DNA of 64,000 nucleotides from Stichopus chloronotus (GCA_021234535.1 CM037838.1:28125969-28189968); one strand, 5' to 3'. Positions 1 through 14,140 are shown, counted from the stretch's first letter. Notes: generated from the sequence alone by a model not told the origin. Numbers and translations are program-made.

Positions 1-3000
1 CACTTACTTTCAAAAAGTCCCATAGTAACCACAAAAACAGTGTTCACTACTAAAATGCAGAGGAGGCTAATTTGTAAAGCCTGGAAGGTTATATATGTAG
101 GTGGATTGTGCAATCTCATAGCAACAAAACTTTCTCAGCTGAAAAATGTTACAATTGTTGCACACAGAGCACATCTCAAAGTCAAGCACAGAAAATAACT
201 CCCTGCTGATACCAAACAGAAATTCTGATATATGATCCAACATTGCTAGACACAAGGACTGGTCAACTAATTGCTAAAAATAACACTGGAATAAAATAGC
301 AATGATGTGCCTTAAATTTCACCCTGTCCTTTTAAATGACACCCCCTCCAGCTCTTCCCACAGCACATCAATTCATTTAGTCTTTAAGACAGATAGCACT
401 GCAAACTGCAAGAAATTCTCCATTTTATCTTTAATAGGAATCTCATGATTTATCCTACATGAAAGTGTATCCTGTGTCTCGATGCCCTATCTGTTTGGAG
501 TGCTAAATTTATTTGTAGAGGTTTGAAAATTTGAAAACAAGTTTTTTTTTATGATGACATTGTATTGTATTTATGCATTTGCTTGGAAAGTCATACAAAA
601 GAGGTATTAGCTATTAAAATGACAATTAATGATAAAAAGCTACTCAAACCTTTTCACAATACTTGGATAATTCTCCTAAGGGCACTACAAGATAATGAGG
701 TCAACATTGTGTGCTGCAAAATGCTGTTGATAGAGATGGACAAATTTATGCGAATGGTACAAAGGATCCATTTCGATATCCCCAACTCAGTTTGAAAAAA
801 AAAGAACAAAAAAGAACCAATTAATGGCAATGCAGTTAATGTAAAAAGGAAGATCTGTATAATATTTCAAAAACCGCTTGGGACAACTACCAGAAAATAG
901 ATTGAAGGGGAACAATGAGACTCTCAACTAAGGGTCTCTAAAGTGTGTAAACGTGAGTGAAAATAGGGTGTAAATTGTTTCAAAGACTGAAGGGGTAATT
1001 CTCTTTAACCCCTAAAGTCCACTTGAAAACCACCAATTCAGGTCTTATGTATGGAATCTTTAGAGAGAGAACACCGTAATCTTTCAAATACTGAGTGAGA
1101 CAAGTTGATAGAAAAAAAGTAAGGGATTCCAAACATAAGGAGAAAACAGTGCTCTACATTAAAGTACTATACAAACACAGTGGGGAAAGTTAATGTAATT
1201 TGCTGTGTTGCAAAGAAAAGCATGTGAAGCATGTGCCTTACAAAAGCAAAAACTAAGGAATGTTAAACTGCAAATTGATGAGGATGTCAAGGATATAAAG
1301 GTGATACAACTTCATCATAAGCTCCCCTCAACCACCACACAATAAAAAAGGGTTTATGTAACCAGCTTAAAGTGATTGCATGTGTAGGAAAAAAGTAAAA
1401 ACATTGAAATTTCATCTCCAAAACTTTGGTAAGGCTTTTAATTGCACCATTCAGACAATCTAGAAAAATAAATAGAATGCAGTTGGTTAATTCCACCATG
1501 TGATTTCAAATTCTTCTAACATATTGACAAAATGTGCAGAATACGATATTGTAGTGGTTGACACTTTTCATTCAAATCAACGGTGTGCTTCTTTGAACAA
1601 GCCAGTGGGAAGTACACTAGTAGTCAAAACAACTCAGGATCACTGACCCACAATCTTGTGATTAGTTCTTAGGTTATTTGTAAATACAGTGCTTCCTTTC
1701 ACCAAATACTACAATCACTGATAACTGACCAAGGGGTGACGATTTGAGTAGTATGTTTTTGATACTTCAGTGAGACCTGTACTGTTGCATATTCATTATG
1801 TAGGCGGTTATAGTAAGAACGGTTAATTTTCAAATATGGTTTCTGTTTTTTACTGTTCTTATGCCAATCCCACTGCTTTTCAAAGTAGTTACTGTTATTT
1901 TCCTTCATTGAAAGACTTAGTACGTCCATGTACAAACGTGAGTGTATGTTTAAATACAAAGAAAAAGTTAAGATCAAACATAATCTTATCCTTATGATTT
2001 TTCAGTACACACGCAATCACTTTAACTTGTTAAAAAAAAATTTGTTCTGGTACCCATAGCATTCAGTTTACGTTGTCAAAGTTGTCAACAATTATTTCAC
2101 AACTGAAGTATGAGTCTAATCTTAGATCTTGTTCAATTTTAAAACTGACACAAAACATGCACATCCTCCTTTCAAAAATTGTATTGATGAGATAGCTTGA
2201 AATGAAAGAAGACTGACAGGACAAATGTTAATGCTCAAATGATATATGTATAATTTAATCCATAATACCGCAAAACTTATCCAAACAATTACTACCGAGT
2301 CACATGACAAAACCAAACACAGTTGGGTAGTATTACTGCTATGTCTAGATTTATAAATGTACACATGCGTTAAAGGAGAAAACAGATGATGCAGGTGGTC
2401 CTTTAGCCCAACCAAGATGGAATGATTAAAGCTGCAAATTTGCATTAGGCACTGTGATTTTAGAGCAGTGATGACTAAAATATCTAGCTCATCTAGCCAA
2501 TTTCTATTTGAAAGGTGAAGAAAAATTTGAGAATGTAGGCCTGCAACGTGCATTCTGGGAAGCTACATTTGGTTGCAATGTTAGGATAAATTTCACCTAT
2601 ATTATGAATATGTTATACAAATTTAATTTAGGATATTAAATAAATCGACCAACTTCAGAACTTCTACCTTTACTAGCACTAATTGTTTCAGCTGTTTCAC
2701 TTTTACAGACACTAGTGTACTGTGTACACTAGACTAAATTGTAGAAAACTGAGATATGGACAGATGTATTTTACACACAGGTTCCCCAAAACTTCTTGTT
2801 TTGGGAATTCCCTAGTGACGTACTCACCTCATATAAGCATGACCAAAAGGTTGGCAATTTTAGAAGGGCGATGGCCAGATACACACACAAAATTGCCAGA
2901 TACTAGACCATGTTCAATATGGTAATGCATAGGTTATATGAGGTGAGGGAGTACACGCTGTGAGTTTAACTTTTATGGGCTTCCCACCACCTTTATCCAG

Positions 3001-3341
3001 CACAAGAGTCAGCATTGTATTACAATTTGCATGGCCATAAAATGACACAAAGAGAGTGTTCCAACTCAAACAGCTGCTTTAAAGGATGGTAGGCAGCTGT
3101 GAGGGGAACACTGCTCGTGCAGGACCGCCAAAGAATACAAACAAGCCAAAGAAATGAGCATTACTTCAAAGAGATAATGAGACTTAGCAATTCCACTGGT
3201 GATGGTTCTCACAATCCCAAGACAAAAGTCACCATCAGCAAAGTCCTTCTATCCATTTAATCAGAAAATATTATTTAAATGTGAATTTTTCTTTCCTAAC
3301 AAGCAACTACTGCATCTGGTGAAGATTAAGAGAATTAGTAC
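1..3341 (-). other. CATSPERB: CATSPERB intron downstream of exon 3489-3342 (partial)
   Basis: This is the sequence after the donor of the third CATSPERB exon, read on the minus strand, and it runs off the window. I looked for the next exon, which must begin in phase 1 and continue the propeller. I found no segment with acceptor, donor and family-like residues together. It holds a dispersed repeat copy (about 1380-2020) and a perfect 9-bp inverted repeat with a 3-base loop at 2712-2732. The 143-codon open frame at 2553-2122 lacks family resemblance and is not called. The intron is therefore at least 3.3 kb. Confidence 0.6.
1380..2020. repeat. Dispersed repeat family R1, copy 1
   Basis: This block resembles 35205-35795 in the same orientation. 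Shared landmarks, in order, are a CATGATTTCAAA-like start, GTGGTTGACA followed by TTTTCATTCAA, TTTGAACAAGCCA, CAGTGCTT, CATATTCATTATGT, TTAATTTTCAAAT, and an end near CAGACATAACCTTATC or CAAACATAATCTTATC. The copies are diverged, with indels throughout. No terminal inverted repeats or reverse-transcriptase frame were seen, so the class is unknown. The open frame on the minus strand at 1977-1699 lies inside this repeat and is a by-product. Confidence 0.75.
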
Positions 3342-3489
3342 CTGAAACAGTGAAAAGAATTCTGCCTTGAGAGGTAAAGAACACCAGCCAATTTTCTCGA
3401 GGAGATGGGTGACAAGATGATGCTCTCTCACCAAGGTCTAAGTTGACCAAACAATCGAAGGATGCTCCATTGTCGCTGCTCATCAAAAT
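3342..3489 (-). CDS. CATSPERB: CATSPERB internal exon (third visible exon)
   Basis: This exon encodes part of the extracellular beta-propeller of CatSper beta, an auxiliary subunit of the sperm flagellar CatSper calcium channel complex. On the minus strand an acceptor (TTTATCAG) precedes 148 bp ending at TCAG before GTACTAAT. That gives 49 residues plus one base, entering in phase 0 and leaving in phase 1. The peptide begins ILMSSDNGASFDCLVNLDLG and ends near ENWLVFFTSQGRILFTVSG. From family knowledge, CatSper beta has a W-x-S-x-D-G-G-x-x-F motif here, followed about 30 residues on by a FVSQRGKVY-like strand, and both are matched. The Asp-Asn-Gly replaces Asp-Gly-Gly. The exon continues directly from the GNQ end of exon 62808-62656. 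CatSper epsilon, gamma and delta also have propellers, but the match to beta is closer. Confidence 0.85.
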
Positions 3490-6400
3490 CTGATAAAGAG
3501 AGCAATGAAAAACATGAAAATTGAATAGATTAAAACAAAAAATTACTGTAACCCAGCAGATTGCTTAGTTTAGACCTAAGTGGAGTTTAGGAGAATACTA
3601 AAAAAAAAAGAAGGACCTTAGCCCCTCTCATTCTAAACCCTCCTCTTCATCCACCATATCATGTTGAAAATTGCTTGCAAATGGTCACAAAAGTGGTACT
3701 GATCACATCACACAGCGTGCTTGCAGGTGCTCTCAAGTGCAGTGGATCACCAAAGAGTCGTATTTTCTACATTTTATTTAGACTGCTGTCTCATTAATGC
3801 CAGTGCCTACTTGAGCACCACTTGAAGTCGGCAAACCATACAAGTGTAGTTAATTATTATCATTTCAGCAACAGGTAACAGAGGAGAGAAACATGTACGT
3901 TATCAATGGGCAAAGAACGACAGATTTGAGAGCCTACAGTGAAAGGGAAAGCTCACATTGCAGTACGTCTAAATGGTTCATTCCCAAGTGTTGATGTTAA
4001 ACACATATTTTTGATATTCAGCCCTTTTTCCGTTAATGCCATGTGACTTCTTCTAGCAGTGCTGCATCGTATATGACCTCTGTAGTTGTATGACTATGAG
4101 CATGCGTCCAGGCAGCCCTATGATTATTCCTTCAATTTTCCTTTCACTTCACACTCACACTCACTGTAAATGTATTAAGCTGAACTGTCATTTCTAGTAG
4201 CCACATTCACCTTCTTCATTGGTTATCCATCCCCATTCGATCCCTGGAAGTTTGAGGTCAATATAGATCTCAGACTGAAGATGTACCTCAACCATGACTG
4301 CCATTTCTGGGGCCCAGACCCTTGGCCCATGCACCCATCAGCAATCACTCTCTTGAAGATTTAGGGTTCATAAACAGACTTTAGAAACAAGTGCAGACCT
4401 CTGACTCAAAGTGCAATATTTGGCATCAGAGACATTTTGTTAAAGATACACACCCAGTGTTCTAAATTTTTCCATGGTGGGGGATGGCCCATTCCACATG
4501 AAAATTGCTGATCCCACGAGTCAGTTCCCCTGAGGTATCCCATCCCCTTCTCAAATGCTCTGCTCAGCCTCCGAAAAGTTGCCATTAATTGATGAGAAAT
4601 TATGTGATATATGGGAGGAAAAATGAAGTAGCATTCGGCAGCATTTAGCGTCACAATTACCCAAATTTCTGGTAGTGAGGCTGTCAAACCCTCTCCGAAG
4701 AACATGTCATCCATGCCCCCCCCCTCCCACTCCCTTATGAATATCTGTGTAGAACACTGACACCATATATATGCCAGTCCTCACTAAGTCTGACGACACC
4801 AGCTATTCAATGAGGTAACGCATGAACAGGCAACTTCTTATCTACAGAAATAACTTTATTGGGTCTAAAAAATTTGTCTAACACTCCAGTACTTGGTAGG
4901 TAGGTTTTTTTTCCTTGGACAGTTGCTCTGTCATCCCAGTAGCAAAGTTCAATCTATTCACTTTTTTTTTCTTTTTGTGAAACAAGACATCGTGACTACC
5001 AATGATTGGAAATATCATATGTACAGCTGGTACATGCTTCCAAGTCAGTCCACAGCCTAACTTTACCTCATTAACCCATATCTGTCCAATAATGTTCCAT
5101 AGATATAACAGGTAGGAATGCTACCAAATTTTCAAACAACATGCCCCATTAGAAGGTTGTTTGAAGTTTTTGCTAAAGAAAAAACTTTTGGCATGTTTTT
5201 GAAAGGAGGGCAACTAGCTCCTGAAATTCTTTGCATACTTTCTTTGCTGGGAATCATCCTATAAAATGAGTATTACATGTAAGCAAACTACAAAGAGACA
5301 CTGACTGAGAGACATTTTAACCCCAAAACGGATAAAAGGAGAGAAAAAAGGAATGCCCTGAATTTCAACTTTTCTATCTGTGCAGGTGAAACATCTGAGG
5401 GAAATCTGAATTTTTAGGACAAAGCAGTGTTTGTTTTGTAACCTTTTTTTTTTTGCCTTTTGCTGGCAGAATTCCTCTGCAGAGTGAGATGCACTGATTC
5501 CACCAGAAACTAAAAATAGGGTACAACAAATAGGATAAGTGGAGGCCGGAGAACCCATGTATCAAGTTTCCAAGTTGATGTTGCCTTTGGCAAAATTAGG
5601 AAGTGGCTTCAGGGAACAGATGTTTGCTTCAATTTAGCCCCATATAACGAGCAGGATAAAGGGTTTTCGAGGCCATTTATTCAAGTTCAAACATTGCCAC
5701 AAAGTGCCCTCCTCTTCTTAACTAACAAACCAAGATAATTGAATATCTTTGAAATGGAAAAGAAGGGGTATTTCATCCCTTCTTCTGAAAAGGGGGGAAA
5801 AATTCCCTACTTTACCCACTCCCCCCCACCTCCCACCTTCCCTGCCTTGATGGAATCCCAGCAATATATGAGACAATGTATGACAGGTCAACAATTTGCA
5901 ATAAAAGCGTACACTGAAGTGTACACTGTACCTTCCTGTGACACAACACACCATTACCTATAGATACATACCCAAGTTGTGCACAGGCTTAATTAGCAGC
6001 CTAATACAATTCTAGGTTAATTATGGTCTAAACTTTAGTCATAATTAGACAATTTATGGCCACCTTTTATAAAAATCTAGCAAGAAAATGGAAACAAATG
6101 GCAAGACCTACATTTAGGAGAAAAGAATAATATTCAGAGAGGCAAAACTCTACGTTACTGATCTAAGAGTGGGACCCACAAAGTATTTGACCAAAATTTG
6201 GCAATGTCAGTTTTTTTTCTCATAAATTTGCTTTGCTGCATGATGAATCCTTTCAAGGAAAAGAGTACAAAAACATGAAAGAAAATTTTCCTTGTATGTA
6301 GCCCCTTTAAGCATATTCTCATAATTTAGCTTACAATACTGGCAGGTCTTGAGACTTTAATTATACGCCAACAATGACCATGAGATGACCAGAGGTCACA

Positions 6401-9400
6401 TGGATGAACAATAGTTCCTAGGGTGGCAAAGAATGATATTTTGTGACAGACTCAATTTGGCAAAAATGTTGCCATGTCTATGAATTTCTCATCCTCGAGA
6501 CCAATGCAGAAAGAGCGAGAAAAACATCTCAGACTCCAGTAAAATTTAACGATAATCAAGGAGGATGTTCAACATATCTGTAACCCACATCTGTCAATTT
6601 AAGTTCAGAGGGTAGGAAAGATGAACGTTACAATATCCAACCAACACGCTATTTCGAAGACTGTGAAGAACCAGACAGCTAAAATTGTCAGCAGGCAGGT
6701 ATGCGTGGATCATAAATTTCTTACCTTTTAAAGGAGTGTAGGTAGGTGTGACATGAGTCTTAAAACTTTTTGCATTTTCTTCTTCCAAATTGGTAAATAA
6801 GCTTATCTCCTCCACAGATTTTTGGGCAAAAAAAGAGATCTTCAAAAATTTGGCAAAGTCAGTCAGAAAGTGCCACGGAAGACAAAAAAATTTTATCACT
6901 TTTTTATTTTTCTTATGCTGACATCTCACGCAGAATATATTTACATATTTATGTATTTGAATATTGAGCCTTGTTTGGTCAGAGGTCATCAATGTGCACC
7001 TTTTTAGAGTTTGACAACACGATTATAAGTGCTGACAGCGTTGTATAGCACAACTATCTACCCTTAACGTCTCGTTCCTCTGTGCAGATTGAAAGGGAGA
7101 ACCGCTGGAGACAGATGCACGAACGAAACATCAGTTATGTTAAATCAATAGGCCTATTCGCTTTCTTTATTCAGATGTCTATAGTTAAAAAATATATAAC
7201 CGAACCTAATTTGTCAAATTGTTTCTAAAAATTGAACAAATTCTCTATGCAATACTGAAAAAACTGCAAACTCCACGGACATGCCGATCAAATCTATTTT
7301 GTTCATGTAAACAAGTGTTTATGTGAACAAAGAAAACAGGTTAAACTACATACTCAATAACCGATCTATGAATCATGATGTTGAATAGGTGGTTGAAGTT
7401 ATTCCACATTGTATCTAGTGTTTGCACCGGGTCAAAAATTTGGATCTGGGTTCCTGCAGTCCACTGTCAGTCGTGTACCTGGGTACCCAAAAAGACAACT
7501 TCAATACTTTTGGCTATGAAAGGACCTTGTAAAGTCATAATGCGACATTTTGCTTAGAGTGTTAACATGACACAATTTATCTTATCTACCTGCATGACAG
7601 GAATTGTCCCCCATGAAAATTTTCTAGGAAACATCTCCTTCAATGGGAGAGATGTCCTCAGAAATTCTCTCCCCTCCCAGTATATTTTCTAGGAACCCCC
7701 AACCTGAAAATATCCTTCCCCTTCTCCCCACTAGTAGTTGCTACTTCATTCTTTGGCATGTGTTTAGACAATTTCTTTCAAAACTAGTGGGAATAATATA
7801 TTGAAAGAGTTGATTGTGGTGTTAAGTGCTGAGACAAACTTAAACACACTCAAATAGATTACTGCCTGAACTTCAAAGTGATTAATTCAATCACTCACGC
7901 AGACACTATTGTTTTAATTAAATTAGGATGAGTGTATTCGAGGTTAGTCAAAATGTTGTCACTTTCAGTATTACTACAGTACCTAACCAATACAGCGCAC
8001 CAGGCAGATGAACAAGAGCAGAAACTTCCCCATTATGAATTCTTTCGTACACTGGCATCCATCTTGTACATTTAAAATAAGGGTACTGAATGCTTGTCAG
8101 TTTTGAATGAAAACGTACTGACTGTATAATGTCTTTAAAGAGGATAGGCAGTTGTAATCTAAAATACATCTTACGTAACTTTCTGCACTCTCTTTCTCCA
8201 AATCGAGTAGAAGCATACCTATCTAACAGATTTGTGGTAGAAAAGAAATGATCTTTCTTATGTTGCAGCCAGCAAGAGAATATTCATCAGTATGTGTTTT
8301 ATGCATTTCTATCTTGGTGCAGGAATGTTTTTGGTTGAAGACCATTATTGTCGACCTGCAGATTCCAGGTAAACATTGATAACCTTTGACCAAACATCAT
8401 TCCACATTTAGTGAGGAGGCATAAACGACAAACTCAGAATGTTACCTTGCAGACCACAACATCAGAAAAATTTAAAAAATTAACATTTTTTTCCTCTGTG
8501 CTGGGGCACTCTCTAACAAAATTTGTCCCTGGCAGATCATTTTTACCACGAATTTGTAAAATAATTGACATGCTTGTACTTGATTTGGGAATGAAAAAAC
8601 AGCAAAAAGTTAGGTAAGCGGTATTCTACAACTCCCTATCCTCCCTAGAATCAAGTAAAAAGAACAGTTTGAATCTCATGAAGTGATAAATTACATGAAA
8701 TTTACATAATGAATGGAACACTGAAGAGTGTATTGAAAATTTATAGGGTGGGGGGAAAATTCCCTCTCCTGGGAGAAATTTCTCCAAGAGGAGAATTCCT
8801 GTGACAGGGGCTGACAGTTACATGTTCCTACTTGAGCCTGCACTTTGGATTGTATTCAATGCATGGCTTGAAAAAAATAGCTGTAAGACAAAAGTTTTGT
8901 TTTTATACACAATACCCTTACTATGAAACTTTGAATCTAGGTAGCAATTTCAGAACTGGATTTTGACATCATCAGTGCATGGTGCAAACACTAACCGAAT
9001 CGTTCATGCCGTAAGGGAAAAACAGAGAAAAAAGTACCTATTGTTCATTGTGAGTTCTTTTCTTCATTAAAACCAAATTTTCAGGAACCAGTGGAAGAAT
9101 AAAGTTTTGTCCTAATCAGCATTTCCTCCAAAATTTATCAGCAAACAAGGGTAATAAACTTTTCTTCTGCTGCAAATTGCCAACAGATTTCATTCTACAT
9201 ACTTAGAAAAAAATAGAAATGAATCCATCCATTTCAATTATATCATATTAAGTATAATACCACAATCTGAGAGCTGCATTGAAATGATGTACCGTTTGAC
9301 AGGATAGCAATACATCAGCATAGGGCAGGAGAGCAATTTGTGATCCGCGATGAAGCTATTACTTCGCTGACCCACAGTTCCCCAATTCTACGATACACAA

Positions 9401-10859
9401 ACAGATAAGTGACAACTGACCAGCAGTCAGTGTTTACTTTTCCAAGGATTGGCAACCCAAATAAATGGACTCAACCAGTTGGTAGATAAAATATATTTTT
9501 GCTTTCCCATCATACCCTTATTTGTCTCCAAACCAAAGCTTTGAGGAGGGGGGGACAGGGGGCAGTCTTGATGCAGGCACAGCTTTTTTCCCTCACATGG
9601 GATGCAAATTTCTTCCTCCAAGTCAGGATATATCAATACGTACATTTTAGAAAGATGGTAAGTGTCAGCAGGCTTTTCAGTTAAGTATTTTAAAGATGTC
9701 GACAACCTTCAAGAGTCAACAATGGTGAATGGAAGATTGCAGGTGCTTCTAACAATGTCCGTAATGTGGAAATTTTCAACTATATCTTTAAAGGTGGTCA
9801 ATCCAAAAGCAGTAGACACGAGGGGAAAAAAAGGCATAAATGCCAAACTGCTGTTTAATGTAAACAATTTCCACTGTCCAATGGACGTTTAAAAATGGCC
9901 AAAATTACCAGTTTTGGCAAGTAAAATGCCAAAATAGCTAACCTGCTTTTCAAGCAGTTATCTTGATTTTTCTGTTTTTTAATTATGCTCCCATTGAACC
10001 TTGGTCACATTGCCCTCAGGGGAAAATGACTTCAAGCTGAACTTTGAGATGAAGACTTGAAGACCAAATATAGTTGGCTCTTTTTCAAACAAGACTTCTT
10101 TTTCTTGATCTCTCAATTTTACTTTTTTTTTATTTATTTGAACAGGTAAATCTGATATCAGGAATTTTGCACTTAGTACATAAATCAATCATCTATATTG
10201 GAATACCTGGAGGCTAAATCAAAACAAAGTTCTTCATTTAACAACTCTTGTGTCAGGGTTTGGATTACAATCTCCCTGTTCTAGGTAAACAAAGGATTGA
10301 TGGATTTATGGCATGTCACTGACTGAATCTCTGGGCAGCAAATATGAACTTTTCTGAAGGTCAATGGGCATTGCATAAAAAAAATAATAGTATCAACCAC
10401 CATCAGGAATGTCACACAACTGACTACTGACATGAGCAGAGAAAAATATCACACAGAGAAAGAAAAGTGGATACAATATCAACCATAAATAATAAGTTCA
10501 ATGAGAGAAAACACCATGTCCTTAGTTTTGAGGTTTTGAAGTTGCTATGAAGTATGAATGAATAGTTTTCCATTACTTGATCTGCACATGTGAATTCTAG
10601 TGACGTATTCATGCACGTTGGTGCCACTGACGTTTATTACGATATATTTAGTTACTATCTGTCGTTTACCTCCATCCTCCCCCCTTTTCCCCCTCCCTTT
10701 CGATAATATCCTAATCCACTAATAGCCAACACTTCTAGTCACATTTTTCCAGTAATTAAGTTGCAATTTGTGAAAAAAAAGGGACATTTTTGAGAAAATT
10801 AATGTTTTCAGTGATATGTACATTACAATATTTTAATTCCACAGTTCACTGATTAAAGT
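3490..10859. other. Intronic, non-coding; no recognised gene
   Basis: AT-rich intron sequence. Open frames here reach 132 codons (minus strand, 6992-6594) but have neither domain-like composition nor plausible splice sites with it. Visible local structure includes a C-rich tract near 5818-5840 and a purine/pyrimidine patch at 8747-8810 that can fold on itself (blocks of GGGAGAA and TTCTCC). TTAAAGGAGAAAA at about 2369 and AGCCCCTTTAA at about 6301 resemble ends of the TTAA-type elements seen elsewhere in the window, but no partner ends were found. Confidence 0.6.
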
Positions 10860-11100
10860 TACATGTATGTGCATACTGGAGGATATAGCTCTCTCTCCCA
10901 TGGTGTTCCACACAACAAGGATATGATTAATGCTCTTGGCAAGGTGTTTACACAACAACAGTACAATGCTCTCCCCACAGTGTTTCACACAACAAGGATA
11001 AGATGCTCTTAAATGTTTACACACAAGATAGATGCTCATACATCTTTACACAACAAGGGTACAATGCTCTCCCCACAGTGTTTACACGACAGATGCCCCA
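10860..11100. repeat. Minisatellite with CACAACAAGG and ATGCTCT blocks
   Basis: Four to five degenerate copies of a unit containing ACACAACAAGGATA, then ATGCTCT, then a CCCCACAGTGTTT-like stretch. The spacing varies between roughly 35 and 65 bases because some copies are shortened. The clearest copies lie near 10910-10945, 10950-10990, 10988-11020 and 11045-11090. The overlapping minus-strand open frame with recurring HL residues is produced by the repeat. Confidence 0.75.
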
Positions 11101-11884
11101 GAACAGAAGCATTGATATTTTATGCAGGGTGTATAGGTTGCAGAGCCTACGGTCACTACTATTGTGAGAGGTTCACTAGCCATGATCAGGGAACATTTTC
11201 AGCTACATCTTGCAATAATTAATTTTTCCACAGGTTGCTGAAATGGGTAAACTAACAAGTTGATAGCCTTAACTCTTGCAAACATGATTTATAATTCTAC
11301 CTTGCTTAAGAGTAAAATTTCAAGGTCTGATACCATCATCAAAATATTACCTATTAAACCTAACCTTCAAAAGGGAGTTCACAATTTTTATGTTAAAACT
11401 TTGATACCATGAGTTGCCCTATGATACAGATTGTCATCACAGAAATGAGCAATAACACAGAATTTAGTGTTCAGTTCAAGTTCTACACAGAGGCTACATT
11501 CACCCAGCCGTTTGGTCCTTGATCACAAACAGCTGATCAGATCCATTTCTGATCAACTGTACAAGATCAAGAATTTTGCTTTTGCACTTGATTCACCATG
11601 TTGAATCAGACCTTGTCTGTGTGATCAACTAACAGGAGGTATTAGTGGCTACAAAAAATAGTTACCTGTCATGGCAACAAGCTCCCACGTGTATGCAATG
11701 CACTGAACTTTTTAACATGCTAATTTGATCAAATTTGGATTATTATGACATTGACAGTTGATGAGGTGAAGAATGATAATAATGATGATGCTAAAAATGA
11801 TAATAACGATAATGATGGCAATGGAGCATTCTCCCCTCACCCTCCCCCTCCCCGCTGCAGAATACTTACTAAAGGTGATCTGAT

Positions 11885-12210
11885 CCATACATCATAGACT
11901 ATGTTGTGCTCTGAAAGAATCCCAAGTCCAAATGTTGTGCCTGTGTTGTGCTTGGAAAATACGTAAGTCCAAATGTCATGCTCATATCAGTCCTGGAGAT
12001 TCGGTCAAGTCATAATGTTGTGCCTTGTTAGCCCCAACATTTTGCTTGGGAAACATATCAGCCTTTATGTTGTGCCCATATGGCTTTTTTGTCGTGTCTG
12101 AAGGATTTTGCAAGGCCTAACATTTTCATGTGAGGGCTAACAATCAGTATTGCTCTCCATGTCGTGCTTTGTCCTGGAGCACAAATCGGCTCCAAGTTAG
12201 CCTAACATTT
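11885..12210. repeat. Degenerate tandem repeat with AATGTTGTGC core
   Basis: Short blocks such as AAGTCCAAATGTTGTGC, AAGTCCAAATGTCATGC, AAGTCATAATGTTGTGCC and CCTTTATGTTGTGCCC recur about every 45-70 bases. TTGCTTGGGAAA-like links lie between them. The copies are old and irregular. A GATAAT-rich simple stretch lies just upstream at about 11775-11820. No gene is visible. Confidence 0.55.
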
Positions 12211-14140
12211 TCGTCGGGTCTGCCCATTTTACGATCATGATAATGAGACGATGCATGGCCTGATCACAAGTGAATCCACAGATGCAAGTAAAAATCTGAA
12301 TTAAACCTGATGACAAGTTTACAGTCTTGTGACAATTGACTTTCCAATGTGAACACAGGGAGGTAGCCAGAAAACTTCAGCATTATGAATGACTAAAGAA
12401 ATGTATGGTACCAATGTGGCCTGGTTTGTCTGTGAAACAAAAACTGCCTACTGTACCAACTGTAACACAAAACCAATGAATTACAACTTCCAACACAAAG
12501 GTGGGCCTTCAACTAGATCCTTGATACTTGTAACTTACATCGACAATTCTTGTAACATCAAAGATTCTCAACTGATTGTTTGTGTAGAGACAACTGGTGA
12601 TATCACAAGCCTTTGAACTCTCTCAAATGATGTTATGATAATCAGTATTACTGGAGGTTTGGAGAATAATCCAGAAGTCTGTAAATTATATATATTGTGC
12701 TGACCATCCATGAAAGACTGACTGACCTGAAGACTCACATCATACACTTATACTAAACCCTAGGTCTAATATTTGCCTCACTTGTCATCATAATCATGGC
12801 CTAATGTTAGCCTTTCTTCACTCAACGAGGCTCAACTGTATCATCTGCACTTGCTCTTTTGGGCATTGCTTATTCAACAGTCTGAAGTCTAAACCATCTG
12901 AAGTGGCATTGTCTAACATTAACCTTGCTGTCCAAAACCTTACCATCTGATTTTGTGCTTTCCTTAGCCTTGCTGTCTGACACCTAACCATCGGTTCGGA
13001 TTATAGACTGCATTTTATCACAAGCCAAGTTTTTAAACCAACTTCTCCCTCTCTTTCAATTTAGCGTCGTGGTCATCCTGCCTAGTTAGCCTACCACCGC
13101 AGTGTCACTGTGAAACCCCAGCCAGAAGTCCAGAGCTGTCAGCTGTTACCAGTTTTACCAGGTACCAGCCTTGTAGTTTTATAAGTCGGACTGTTCAGCT
13201 TCAGCTAATTGAACATCAAAATCTCTTTAGCCTATGATCAAAAAATAGTTCATACATTGCAATCTGAATCTGTCTGACTGTAAAACCTGAACAAGAAATT
13301 ATCAAACTGAGACTTACAGCAACATCCTCATTCCAAGTATAGCCTGCATGGGGACGTATTTGCATGCTCCCTGTCATCAATCTGTTGGGCAGACTTTGAA
13401 CAAACTCAAAATTTTACAATGTTTTAATATAGACCTGTTTAAAGCGTATCAGCATCAGTTTTTTTTTAATTCTCAAGTTACTGAACCCTAAATTGCACTT
13501 TTAATAACATTGTGAACTGTCAAGGTCGAAATCTGAACCAAACTTAAGCCTCTCCGTTAGTGGTAAAATCAGATCAAAGTACAAAACAAAAGAAAATCAA
13601 AATTAATGGGATGGATTATTAAGTTGGCATATCACAGTTTGTTGTTTTGATTTTTGTTACAAACTGTGACAATGTTCAATCTGAGACCAACTTCATGAGG
13701 AAAGTAAGTCACCGTTGTTTTCTTAGGATTATTCTACGTCACTAGAAAGGAATTCTTACCTGGGATTCTGTCCCCTGTGACAGGAGAACTGCTGGTTAAC
13801 AGACAGGTTATGACTTTATTAAGGAACCACTAAGAGTGCAGCTAACAAGGGTAGACATTGATTTTGTTTCAATGATATGCAACACTGCCATGTGAACAAC
13901 CTGGGTATTTACCCCAAGTCTCGAGGGAGAGGGGGTCCACAAATCCGATACTATGATAGAGTCATCCTGTTTTCTTCCGTGAAATTTTCTATTGCACTTG
14001 TGGGCTTCTGATTCCAGCCTTTCCCAAGGACCTATAACCATACGAACATTATCTGTTGTAATTTTGACATTTATCAGCCATAGCTACTTTGCAAGATATG
14101 ATTAAAGATAAAATCACTGTAAGCCCAAAAGCATTCAGAG
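12211..14140. other. Intronic, non-coding; weak degenerate repeats
   Basis: No exon was recognised. Between about 12770 and 13000, phrases such as CCTAATGTTAGCC, TAACATTAACCTTGCTGTC and CCTTAGCCTTGCTGTCTGACA recur and look like a decayed minisatellite. The open frame on the minus strand at 14041-13808 has no recognisable family. Confidence 0.5.

Noticed and set aside
2122..2553. 143-codon minus-strand open frame, the third-longest uninterrupted frame in the intron sequence, considered as a further CATSPERB exon
   Set aside because: It does not continue the propeller sequence expected after FTVSG, has no paired splice sites of the right phase, and its residues are unstructured Leu/Ser/His-rich.
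6594..6992. 132-codon minus-strand frame
   Set aside because: Lys/Phe/His-rich translation of AT-rich DNA with no recognisable motif or splice context.
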